A stretch of 64,000 nt of DNA from Paeniglutamicibacter gangotriensis Lz1y. GTDB lineage: Bacteria > Actinomycetota > Actinomycetes > Actinomycetales > Micrococcaceae. Both the position numbers and the translations under genes were made by a program. A model generated the notes under the pieces. It saw only the letters and a list, made by a program, of their open reading frames with translations, searched no databases and was not told where the DNA came from. Every line of letters starts with the position of its first letter. Position 1 is the first letter of the stretch. Shown here one piece after another: positions 54,908 through 63,203 of this stretch. The DNA lies in NCBI RefSeq assembly GCF_000348945.1, contig NZ_AOCK01000001.1:434001-498000 (forward strand), given 5' to 3'.

Positions 54908-56114
54908 CCGAAATCTCTAGGCTCACCAAACAACTTCACTCCCACGCTGCGGCGTATGACCTCATGCGCTTCTATCCCGGCGATGGATCGGCCCAGCCGG
55001 TACCGCACTACCGGGCCACAGCAGAGATTCCTACACTTAGTGGCAGCCTTGTCTTTGAGATCGACGGCACCGCCCGCACCACGCACCTGGTATAGGTCGC
55101 ATGGATCGATGACACCGGGGAACTCATGGGCACTTGCTGCCCCACCACTGTGCTGAGAACAGCACACGGATCCCGGACCTAGGAGCACAAGACCATGGTA
55201 GGCGAGCAGACTCCCGGGGCCGTGCAGGTAGTCGAGATTTCTGCGCGTTCTCCCTGGGAGGAAGGGCTCATTACATTCGGTGATGTCCAATGCGATGAGG
55301 AACGCGATCTGCTTAAGCGGGTCACACGATTCCTCCACATTGATGATGCGGAGCGCGCCGACGCTTATTCCGAGCTGCTTTCCAAGGATGCACCGTCCAA
55401 TTGCTGGGCTGGGGCAACGGAACCAGATGTTCGCCCGCATGCTGTTCTACACGTTCTGGGACAACGGCGGAGGCTACGGGTCCTACGACGACGGGCTGGA
55501 CCGCATTCGTGCAAACGGTTATCTGGTTGAGGAACTGCGCGCTGCGTTTGCGCGGGGCGTGGCTCGCAGCTCGCGAGCACCGAGGGGACTTCCGCTCGGC
55601 CTGCAACAGATTCCGCTGTACTCGCATGCCACCTATTGGCGGTCCGAAGTCCTTGCGGCACTCGACTACGGTTCCTTGGAACAGGGCAAGGGCGTAAACC
55701 ATCGTGAGGGAGTGGCCTGGTGTCCGCAGGCAAGCACCGATGCGCTCTTCGTGACGCTGGACAAGGATGAGACGGTCCACAACCCGAACACGCTGTGCAA
55801 GGACTATGCGATCAGTCCACGGCTTTTCCACTGGGAATCGCAGAACGCAACCAGCCCAACCAGCCCAACCAGCCCAACCAGCCCAACCGGGCAGCGCTAC
55901 CTGAATCGGAAGGACCACGCATCACGCATCACACGTCTTGCTCTTTACCCGTGATGCTGCCAAAGACATCGATGGCTTGGTCATGCCATTCACCTGCCTC
56001 GGCACAGTTGACTACGTGAAGCACGAAGGGTCAAAGCCCATTGCCATCACGTGGAAGTTGCATCGAGAAATGCCGGTCAGCGTATTTACGTCGGCGAATG
56101 CAGTGGCCAGATAA
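54908..56114 (+). pseudogene. DEAD-box helicase C-terminus with DUF3427, truncated by the IS3 element
   Basis: Coding traces in several frames: MRFYPGDGSAQPVPHYRATA, VEISARSPWEEGLITFGDV, MLFYTFWDNGGGYGSYDDG (frame changed near 55410), then DYAISPRLFHWESQN, GQRYLNRKDHASRITRL and, after another shift, VMPFTCLGTVDYVKHEGSKP to a stop at 56114. FHWESQN...TGQRY is the DUF3427 signature. At least three frameshifts or stops. The N-terminal helicase half is gone, and the break coincides with the IS3 right end. Confidence 0.65.
55848..55888. repeat. 9-bp tandem repeat (caaccagcc)x4.5
   Basis: Four perfect copies plus five bases of CAACCAGCC, encoding (SPT)n in the helicase pseudogene. It replaces the single TSPxSPTGQRY of the family, so the repeat has expanded, probably by slippage after inactivation. 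Confidence 0.8.
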
Positions 56115-56354
56115 TGACTATGCAGCGTTTCCCATAATTAGGCGACCGAAGAGGCCGCCTTGTCGTCCCGGTACCTGCACACTTGGAGCGACTTGATATT
56201 CAACCCTTGAATTGAACTGGTTTCTGCAAAACGATCCGGACAGACCAAAAGCTCGAGACGCAGCCTTCTGCGCGACAGTTGGTCTCGTCGTAGCTGCGCG
56301 GCTCTCGGATGATAACGCCCGGATATCGTGCGAAACGTCGCCTCCAAGACTGGT

Positions 56355-56690
56355 TCATCTCGTGGATACAGCGCCGGACCACGCTCTCTCCAGCTCCCTG
56401 CGGAATGCAACATGCCGCGGGTAACGGGTGAACCATTCCCGGAGCCAAAACAGACCGGCATTCTCGCCGTGGGCGAGAGACCGCGCCAATGCACCGTCGG
56501 CCAGCCACTCGGCCGCCTTCTGGTACTCGCCGCGGCGCTTGCCCGACACGACCGCATCGACGTCCCGGCCGAGCTGGCCCAGTGCCGCCTCAAGCTGGGA
56601 CTCCAGCGCCATTGGCTCGGTCGTTTCGGCGCAAATCCGTGCCGCGAAAAGTTCGGAGAGCTTCGGGATTCCTTCCCTGTCGAGTTTTCC
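56355..56690 (-). pseudogene. Fragment of a helical-repeat protein (DUF6880-like)
   Basis: The minus frame carries ESQLEAALGQLGRDVDAVVSGKRRGEYQK and GLFWLREWFTRYPRHVAFRRELERAW, regular helices that resemble the C-terminal part of large SWIM-associated/DUF6880 proteins. Coding continues upstream to about 56690 with no start, and downstream the frame decays. Assignment tentative. Confidence 0.35.
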
Positions 56691-56699
56691 AGGCCGACC

Positions 56700-57242
56700 T
56701 TACAGCCCGCTGCTCCGGTTGACGTTGTTCAGGTAGCCATTTGCCCAGCTGAACGCGTCCCCGGCGCCATCAAGCGACTTGGAGGCGGAAACCAGCAAGT
56801 AGGGGATGAGGATCGAGCCGGAGACCTCCCTCTCGCGCTGAGCGGTCGGTTGCGATAGCAGCTCCGTGGCTCGCTCCACTTCGCCGGAGAGCAGCAACAG
56901 GCTGCTGAACAGTGACCCTCCCAACGGTTCGGACTGCTGATCGGATTCGGTGTACGCAAGCTCTTCGGCCAAGACCGGTGCCGGATCGCCCAGCTGCGAG
57001 GCTGCATGGTGCAACAACAACAGGCTCGTCTTATCGGGGCGGCTGCGCCAGTCCACGCGCCTGGCTTCAAGGACCGCGCCGACATCCGGCGCGCCGAGTT
57101 CGGCCAACTCCTCGGCGATGGCTGCCCGGTTCCAGAAACCAATTCCCTCAGTGGCCAACGCCTCCCGGGCTGCATCCGCCGCCTGCCCGGAAATCACTGC
57201 AACCTTGCCTTCGAGTCCGTCGTCGCGGTTCAACTGGTTCAT
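56700..57242 (-). CDS. Hypothetical helical protein
   Basis: 180 aa, ATG 57242 with CAGGAG eight bases upstream. Regular amphipathic helices without transmembrane segments (AADAAREALATEG, AAIAEELAELG, LLLLHHAASQLG, LFSSLLLLSGEVERATELL), suggestive of a TPR-like fold. Sits just downstream of the MFS relic in the same direction. No family recognised. Confidence 0.5.
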   Translation of the reverse strand: MNQLNRDDGLEGKVAVISGQAADAAREALATEGIGFWNRAAIAEELAELGAPDVGAVLEARRVDWRSRPDKTSLLLLHHAASQLGDPAPVLAEELAYTESDQQSEPLGGSLFSSLLLLSGEVERATELLSQPTAQREREVSGSILIPYLLVSASKSLDGAGDAFSWANGYLNNVNRSSGL

Positions 57243-57249
57243 GCTGATA

Positions 57250-57770
57250 CTCCTGTGGTTGCAGATTGACGATGGTCGAGATCGCGGGCGTCGAAAAGAT
57301 CAGTCCGGCACGGACCAGCGAGAGGGATCCTGCCAGCAATGCTGCTGTAGTCATCCGTATTCCGACCGTCGGCATGATGGAAACGACGGCGGATCCGACG
57401 ATCGCGCCGACAGTGGGCATCACGTGGGCGAGGTTGCTGCCGATGCCACGGACGTGGGTCGGGAAGGACTCACCCATGTAGAACAGCATGGCTGAAAACG
57501 GGCCGGTGCGAAAGCACAGAGTCACGGCTTACATGCTGTTGACGAACCCTGAACTGTTGGGTCCCAACAGCATGATGGTGCTGGAGCTGCCGCCAAGGAA
57601 GAATCTGCCCAGCATCGTGTTGCGTCGTTCAAGCTTGTCCCCGACCCAGCTGTGGAACAGGTATCCGGTGAAGGCAACGGCTTTGGCCAGGATCAAGATG
57701 AAAACGGCGATGTCGAATGAGAGGCCCTTTGCCTCGACCAGAACGGTGGTTCCGAGCACGGAGAACAGTG
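57250..57770 (-). pseudogene. MFS symporter, truncated copy
   Basis: AVFILILAKAVAFTGYLFHSWVGDKLERRN, then a stop, then FRTGPFSAMLFYMGESFPTHVRGIGSNLAHVMPTVGAIVG. These match, block by block, the transporter at 63204 (AFAGYLFHGWLGDRIGRRN; IGPFSALMFFTGESFPVHTRATGSSLVNASGQVGAI). The N-terminal half is missing and one stop (57529-57531) splits the rest. Confidence 0.7.
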
Positions 57771-57795
57771 GAGGATCCGCTGATCGGTCGCTTCC

Positions 57796-57993
57796 TCATC
57801 GATTCCCTCGTAGACCGTGCGGCTGGGGCCTGCGCAGGTAGCCGGGCGCCGCAACCACCACCCTGATTCGTTCGATCATTTCGCCCGAGGCCCAGCGACA
57901 TATTTCCTTGTCCGAGAAATTGATGACCCGGGAAACCGTCGAAACATTGACCGCGGCCTCATCGGCAATCATGCGCAACGTTCGCAACGTTAC
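57796..57993 (-). pseudogene. LacI-family regulator, N-terminal fragment
   Basis: VTLRTLRMIADEAAVNVSTVSRVINFSDKE ... MIERIRVVVAAPGYLRRPQ is the LacI HTH plus hinge. After about 65 codons the sequence runs into the MFS relic, so the sugar-binding domain is missing. A deletion joining regulator and transporter is the simplest reading. Confidence 0.65.
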
Positions 57994-58204
57994 GGGCTCC
58001 GAACGCTGGCCCAACCTCTTCCGAAGGTGCCTCCGTTGCAGGCGCGATTGATCGTGCACGCATCCAGCAGCCAGCATTTTTCAATGACCTCCGATGATCC
58101 GGTGCCCTTGCGGCAAACGTTGGTGTGGGGCATGCTCGCAGTACCCGTTCCCGCTGCGGTAGCCGTTTGGGGACTTGACACGCAACGGAAGGATCCAGGC
58201 AAAG

Positions 58205-59185
58205 ATGCAGAGCATGCCGCATGTTTCGGTCTTGGCAACGGGAGGGACCATTGCTTCAAGCGAAAACGATCGTGGAGCGTCGGTGGCAAGCCGGGGAGCG
58301 GGTGATTTGCTCGATGGTGATGCGGTAGGTGGGGCCAGCGTGGCTTCGCGGGATGTCATGCGGCTCGGTTCCTACCTTTTGGGGCACCGCGAACTTCGCT
58401 TGATCTGCGAGGCCGTCGCCGGCGAACTGGCGGATGGTGGCGTGGACGGTGTCGTTGTCACGCACGGAACCGACACCATGGAGGAAACGGCATATCTCCT
58501 GGATCTGATCCACGCCTCTTCCAAGCCCGTGGTGCTGACCGGTGCCCAACGCCCTGCCGACCATGCCTGCCCGGACGGCCCAGGAAACCTTCAAGAGGCC
58601 ATTGCGGCCGCGGCAAGTCCCTTGGCCCGCGGCAAGGGGACGATGATCAGTTTCGCCGGAAACATCTATGCAGCCAGGGGCACCCGCAAGGCCCACACAG
58701 TCGCCCCATCACCCTTCCAGACCATGGGTGGTGGCCCGATTGGACAGGTCGTAGACGGTCAGGCCCGCTTCCTGTCGGTCCCGATCCGGCCCAAGGCTCT
58801 TGCGCTGCCCCCGCCTGCGTTCGACACCACCCGGGTCGACATCATCACCGTCCATCCGGGTTCCGACGACGCCCTTGCCAGGGCCGCCGTTGAAGCCGGA
58901 GCCCACGGCATCATCATCGCTGGCAGCGGGGTGGGCAACGGCAACTCGTCCATCCTTGCCTGGACGGAAGAAGCTGTGCAGGCAGGAATCACCGTGGGCT
59001 TGTCCACCCGGGTGCCGGAGGGTCCGGTGGTTCCGTTCTACGGGAACGGCGGCGGGGCCGACCTGGTCAGGGCAGGGGCACTGCCGCTCGGTTCGCTGCC
59101 GATATTCCAGGCCCGAATGCTCTTGGCGCTTTTGCTCTCGCAGGGCCAGACGCCGAACCCCGAGATGCTCGCAGTTTATGTTTGA
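58205..59185 (+). CDS. Type II-like L-asparaginase
   Basis: 326 aa. Catalytic Thr sites in VLATGGTIAS and VVTHGTDTMEETAYLL are intact. The GAQRP block and the C-terminal asparaginase domain (THPGSDD-like HPGSDDALARAA) follow. No signal peptide, so cytosolic. GGAAGGA lies 11 bases before ATG 58205; ATG 58214 and 58175 are alternatives. First gene of a plus-strand trio with the deacetylase and a small protein. Confidence 0.88.
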   Translation: MQSMPHVSVLATGGTIASSENDRGASVASRGAGDLLDGDAVGGASVASRDVMRLGSYLLGHRELRLICEAVAGELADGGVDGVVVTHGTDTMEETAYLLDLIHASSKPVVLTGAQRPADHACPDGPGNLQEAIAAAASPLARGKGTMISFAGNIYAARGTRKAHTVAPSPFQTMGGGPIGQVVDGQARFLSVPIRPKALALPPPAFDTTRVDIITVHPGSDDALARAAVEAGAHGIIIAGSGVGNGNSSILAWTEEAVQAGITVGLSTRVPEGPVVPFYGNGGGADLVRAGALPLGSLPIFQARMLLALLLSQGQTPNPEMLAVYV

Positions 59186-59214
59186 ATCGATCCGCAACAA
59201 GATAAGGAATGAAA

Positions 59215-60096
59215 ATGGCAAAGGAAATCTCCGTGGCATTCGGCATCGACGTTGATGCTGTTGGTGGCTGGCTCGGTTCATACGGGGGAGAAGATTCCCC
59301 GGATGACATCTCACGCGGCATGTTTGCCGGTGAAGTCGGCGTCCCGCGACTGAACGCCCTGCTGAAGAAGTACGACCTGCCGGCAACATGGTTCTGGCCC
59401 GGACACTCGATCGAGACTTTCCCCGAGCAGTTCGACGAGGTCGTCGCCGCGGGCCATGAGATCGGTGTCCACGGCTACAGCCACGAGAATCCCCTCGCGA
59501 TGACCCGCGAGCAGGAAACGGACATCCTGGATTACTGCATCAACCTGATCGAGCAGCGCACCGGGAAGCGGCCGACCGGCTACGTGGCGCCGTGGTGGGA
59601 ATTCTCCAACGTCACCAATGAGCTCTTGCTCGAACGAGGCATCGCCTACGATCACTCGCTCATGCACCGCGACTTCGAACCGTACTACGTGCGTGTCGGG
59701 GACAGCTGGACCAAGATCGACTACGACAAGCCCGCCAGCACCTGGATGAAGCCCCTGGTCCGCGGCGTGGAAACCGACCTCGTGGAGATCCCGGCCAACT
59801 GGTACCTCGATGACCTGCCGCCGATGTTGTTCATCAAGTCCAGCCCGAACAGCCACGGATTCGTGAACCCCCGCCACCTGGAAGAAATGTGGCGCGACCA
59901 GTTCGACTGGGTGTACCGCGAATACGACCAGGCCGTTTTCACCATGACGATCCACCCCGACGTCTCCGGGCGCCCGCAGGTCCTGCTGATGCTTGAGCGA
60001 CTGATCGAGCACATCAACAGCCACGAAGGCGTGAAGTGGACCGACTTCAACACCATCGCTGAAAATTTCAAGGCGCGGAACCCGCGCCAGAAGTAG
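59215..60096 (+). CDS. Polysaccharide deacetylase family protein (PuuE-like)
   Basis: 293 aa. NodB-like barrel: [19 protein letters not shown] (first Asp pair), [28 protein letters not shown] (zinc His pair H-G-Y-S-H) and a late [11 protein letters not shown]. The closest architecture is the cofactor-light peptidoglycan deacetylase/allantoinase PuuE group acting on small amides. AAGGA six bases before ATG 59215 decides the start. Downstream of an asparaginase, an amide substrate is plausible. Confidence 0.85.
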   Translation: MAKEISVAFGIDVDAVGGWLGSYGGEDSPDDISRGMFAGEVGVPRLNALLKKYDLPATWFWPGHSIETFPEQFDEVVAAGHEIGVHGYSHENPLAMTREQETDILDYCINLIEQRTGKRPTGYVAPWWEFSNVTNELLLERGIAYDHSLMHRDFEPYYVRVGDSWTKIDYDKPASTWMKPLVRGVETDLVEIPANWYLDDLPPMLFIKSSPNSHGFVNPRHLEEMWRDQFDWVYREYDQAVFTMTIHPDVSGRPQVLLMLERLIEHINSHEGVKWTDFNTIAENFKARNPRQK

Positions 60097-60118
60097 CTGG
60101 AAGGAAGTCGGCACGCAC

Positions 60119-60634
60119 ATGTGTGGAGCCTGCGCACGCGTCGCCCCGGATTGGGCAGGGCCCATGGTCTCCGGCCCCATCCGGCGTGCCTCGATTGCTC
60201 GTTTCCTCACCGGGATGTGCCATGGGGTCAAGGTCGGTACGTTCCCTGGCGGGTGGACCGTATCCAACTGCACGGGTGCCACACGCACCGCTGCAACTTT
60301 CGATGAACTGCTCGACATGGTTGCGCCGCGCTGCTCCGCGCTGGACTGGAACGTTCTGGACGCGGTGCTGATGCAATGCGGTGGATCCGCCAGGGATGAG
60401 GAGTTCAGTGATTACTTGCCAAAAGAAGCCGAAGCTTATGAAGATCCTGAACCGGTCCTCACGAGGTCCGACTTGGCTCCGACCCATCTGCGTCTGGCAG
60501 CGTTCGGTCTCGGACTACGTGCACTGAAGCCGCGCAATGTAGCCGTCGCTTTCCCGCACCGCCTCGTACCATTCAGGCTTGTCGCCGTCGACGGAGTCGT
60601 CCAAGGGTCAGCACCGTTGCACGGCCTGCCCTAG
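60119..60634 (+). CDS. Conserved small protein with N-terminal MCGAC motif, unknown
   Basis: 171 aa, ATG 60119 after GGAAGGAAGTCGGC. It starts MCGACARVAPDWAGPMVSGP, a Cys pair just after Met, then a mixed alpha/beta domain. The last gene of the asparaginase-deacetylase operon, 22 bases after it. No family known to me. A metal or cofactor ligand role for C2 and C5 is conjecture. Confidence 0.55.
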   Translation: MCGACARVAPDWAGPMVSGPIRRASIARFLTGMCHGVKVGTFPGGWTVSNCTGATRTAATFDELLDMVAPRCSALDWNVLDAVLMQCGGSARDEEFSDYLPKEAEAYEDPEPVLTRSDLAPTHLRLAAFGLGLRALKPRNVAVAFPHRLVPFRLVAVDGVVQGSAPLHGLP

Positions 60635-60788
60635 ATGGTTGGCCGGGAACGGTTCGGGCTCCTGCGCGACCGAAGCCGGTGGCAAAGATTCCTGTCGTTT
60701 TGGTCCCGGTCTATCCGTGGCGCGGCGCCGGCACTATCTTTGGAGACAGTCAGCGACGGATGAACATTACGGGAGGCCAACGGTTTCG

Positions 60789-61183
60789 GAAAGCAAGGAA
60801 ACCGTTACGAGACACATCGACGGATTCACCAGGAACGACCACGCCTAGGTCCTCTCCTGCCTGACCGACGACATGGAATGAAAGGTGCCTGGGCGATTCC
60901 ACATGGTGGAGAAGGACGCCTACGACAGGGGCAACGACAGCGAAGCCTCAGCGGCGACATCGTTTTGGAGATCGTGCGGATGGTGTAGGAGGACAACGCG
61001 GTCATGTCTGGGCGCACGCATCTGGCCAACAACGCCCCGGTCCGCATGGGGAAGAGCGATGCATTCGCGATGCGCCATGCCAAGATCACTGAACGGCGTG
61101 TAGTCCTGATCCACCTGACGGAGAACGACGACAAGCAGCTTCGACGCACCACGCCTCCGAGGCACCTGAAACCACTTGTTTGA
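60789..61183 (+). pseudogene. SnoaL-like (NTF2 fold) protein, inactivated
   Basis: KETVTRHIDGFTRNDHA-stop-VLSCLTDDMEW-stop-VPGRFHMVEKDAYD ... IVRMV-stop-EDNAVMSG ... AFAMRHAKITERRVVLI reproduces the SnoaL/NTF2-like domain across one main frame with stops near 60846, 60880 and 60987. Confidence 0.55.
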
Positions 61184-61230
61184 CATGGCTGCCGGGGCAG
61201 CTTGCTCCACATCCCCGATGAACGGCTATT

Positions 61231-61974
61231 TCACCGTGCCGTTGTGCCATGTAGGCCAAGCCTCATGCGCCAGCGTTCCCGCACACCAGCCGCGGCGCCG
61301 TTGAGCTTCAGGGTTCGCAGTGCCATACCCACGGAATCGCGAAACCCTCCCTGCCTGGAAAAGATCCGCCCTGCGGCGCCCACCAGCAGTTTCCTATCGA
61401 ACCGGGTGATGGTTCCGGGTTCCAGCTTGCAAGTGAACTCCAAGTCGTCATGGATGCCCAAGGATCGCAGGTCCAGCTGTTCGCGCACCCCCGGCCATAT
61501 TTCGCGCCGGAAGGCCATGTTTGAACCCCACAGCGGCACGCGAGCGACGGCCCCGCCGATACCCAGGAAATATGCCGTGGCATAGAAGAACGAGGCGGAC
61601 GCGCCAATGATGCCTGGCATATCGTAGAAACGTCCGGGACCCGTCAAGGCACCGAGTTCCTCGCTGCGTGTGAAATGTTCGTTGATCCGGTGCACCCAGT
61701 CGCTCGGCGGTCGTGTATCGGCGTCGCAACGGATGATGACCTGGCCGGTGGCGGCCTCGTAACCCGCAGCGGCGGCAGCGAGGATTCCGGGCAGGGGCTG
61801 ATGGATGACTCTTGCGCCGGCGGCCTCGGCCCAGTGCGCGGAATTGTCGGTCGACCCGTTGTCAACGACGATGATTTCGTCCGGCACCCGGGTTTGTCGC
61901 GCCAGCAAGTCAAGAAGCACCGCCAAGTGCTCGGCATCGTTGAGCACCGGGACCACCACGCTGAGCGTATTCAT
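61231..61974 (-). CDS. GT2 family glycosyltransferase
   Basis: 247 aa. LSVVVPVLNDAEHLAVLLDLL start, DEIIVVDNGSTDNSAHW, the DxD-type CDADTRPP and LGIHDDLEFTCKL are GT-A/GT2 features. Two short hydrophobic stretches only, so a soluble or peripheral enzyme. ATG overlaps the stop of the upstream membrane protein (ATGA), indicating a two-gene operon, perhaps for a membrane lipid. Confidence 0.88.
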   Translation of the reverse strand: MNTLSVVVPVLNDAEHLAVLLDLLARQTRVPDEIIVVDNGSTDNSAHWAEAAGARVIHQPLPGILAAAAAGYEAATGQVIIRCDADTRPPSDWVHRINEHFTRSEELGALTGPGRFYDMPGIIGASASFFYATAYFLGIGGAVARVPLWGSNMAFRREIWPGVREQLDLRSLGIHDDLEFTCKLEPGTITRFDRKLLVGAAGRIFSRQGGFRDSVGMALRTLKLNGAAAGVRERWRMRLGLHGTTAR

Positions 61975-62660
61975 GCGCTGCCCGAGCGCCGGGCGGTGCC
62001 ATGGGACCAGAGCGCCGCGGCCAACGCACCCAGCAAGCCGGCAGCCAGGTCCCCGAGCGTGTCGTCATAGCCGACTCCGACTTCCGGGTTGATGAAGGTG
62101 TGACCAATCCATTCGCCGATTTCCCAGAGCACGGCCAACAGGACACCCATGGACGTTACGGCCAGCAGGATTCCCGCTGCCTGGCGCCGGTCCTCGGCAG
62201 CGGGAAGCATCTCGTGGTGGACCAGCATGTTGGTGAGCAGCTTGGTCAGGATGACGAGCATCAGCCCGTGGACCACAAGATCCAGCCAATCGATGGCCTT
62301 GTAGGTTCCCAACACGCTAAACGCCCCGCCCAGAAGCAGCACAACCGAGCCGGCGAGATCCTCGTTCCGGGTTCGGGAGTAATAGCGGGTCAACCATGTT
62401 CCTCCGCAGACCAACAGCATTGTCAGTGCAGAGAGCGGACCTGATATCACCCACGCCGCGGGGATCGCCAACAGGGTAGCCAGCCGCACGGCGTCGCCGA
62501 GGTGCGGCACGAAGGTCTGCTCGTAGGCGCCCACAGGTTCCTTGCCGAACGGCGTGGCAGTCCTTGGAGGGCCAGCTGTCCATGGGCCGTCCGCATCGGT
62601 CATTTCGGGGGGAATGGCCTTTTGCTGCGATATGCCGCGGGGCCGACTTTCGTCTTTCAT
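61971..62660 (-). CDS. YjdF/DUF2238-like membrane protein
   Basis: 229 aa with a hydrophilic N-terminus (about 1-55) and five to six helices. WEIGEWIGHTFINPEVGVGYDDTLGDLAAGLLGAL near the C-terminus is the diagnostic DUF2238 block. Partner of the GT2 enzyme by overlap. Confidence 0.75.
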   Translation of the reverse strand: MKDESRPRGISQQKAIPPEMTDADGPWTAGPPRTATPFGKEPVGAYEQTFVPHLGDAVRLATLLAIPAAWVISGPLSALTMLLVCGGTWLTRYYSRTRNEDLAGSVVLLLGGAFSVLGTYKAIDWLDLVVHGLMLVILTKLLTNMLVHHEMLPAAEDRRQAAGILLAVTSMGVLLAVLWEIGEWIGHTFINPEVGVGYDDTLGDLAAGLLGALAAALWSHGTARRSGSA

Positions 62661-62748
62661 TTACAGCGATTGGTGGTGTCCGCGTCTCTCGATGAGACGC
62701 AAGCGTATCCCCTCTTCGAGGGACCTGAAATCGTTGGATTGCCCATCT

Positions 62749-63126
62749 TCATATTCTTCCATGAACGGAAAGGCCCGCCATCCTTTCACGACTCTGCGTT
62801 CCGCGCCGCTGGCTGCGAAGGCTTCCACGACCCCTGGCCTGGCTGCGTCCACTGGAATGGTGGATTTTCCTCAACACCGTGCGGCCTTGCGGCGCCGGCC
62901 GCGCAGGGCCGCAAGGCCGGGCGTCCAGGTTTGTCAAGAGCGGCCCGGGGAGCATGATGGGGCCCAGACCGACCCCGAAGCGCCCCGTTTGCCCGTCCCG
63001 CCGAGTGCAGCTGTTCTCGGACAGCCCATTCAGGATCCGGGAGCCGGTGGTTTTGTGCAGGTTGACCCGGTTCGCGATCTCGGTGCCCCCCAGAACGGGG
63101 CGAGGGGCACCCAGATTGTTAAACGC
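62749..63126 (-). pseudogene. IclR-family regulator, N-terminal remnant
   Basis: ERAFNNLGAPRPVLGGTEIANRVNLHKTTG, then SRILNGLSENSCTRRDGQTGRFGVGLG and LPGPLLTNLDARPCGP reproduce the IclR HTH with several substitutions. After about 70 codons the text loses similarity and the effector domain is missing. It neighbours the transporter it might have controlled. Confidence 0.55.
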
Positions 63127-63173
63127 CCGTTCGGCGGCAACTCCCTGGGGGCCAGGGAGTTGCCGCCGAACGG
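63127..63173. terminator. Perfect 22-bp hairpin downstream of the MFS gene
   Basis: CCGTTCGGCGGCAACTCCCTGG (63127-63148) and its exact reverse complement (63152-63173) enclose GGG. It lies 30 bases after the stop of the leftward transporter gene. On that strand the hairpin is followed by CGTTTAACAATC, only a weak T-run. A strong structural terminator or transcript stabiliser. Confidence 0.65.
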
Positions 63174-63203
63174 ACGGTGTCTGTGGTTCGGAGTTCAGGC
63201 GAG

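Noticed and set aside
55848-55888. CRISPR-like direct repeats
   Set aside because: Nine-base perfect tandem units with no spacers, inside a coding relic.
62661-62852. 63-codon minus frame before the YjdF-like gene
   Set aside because: Overlaps the IclR relic in another frame, no RBS; probably a by-product of decay.
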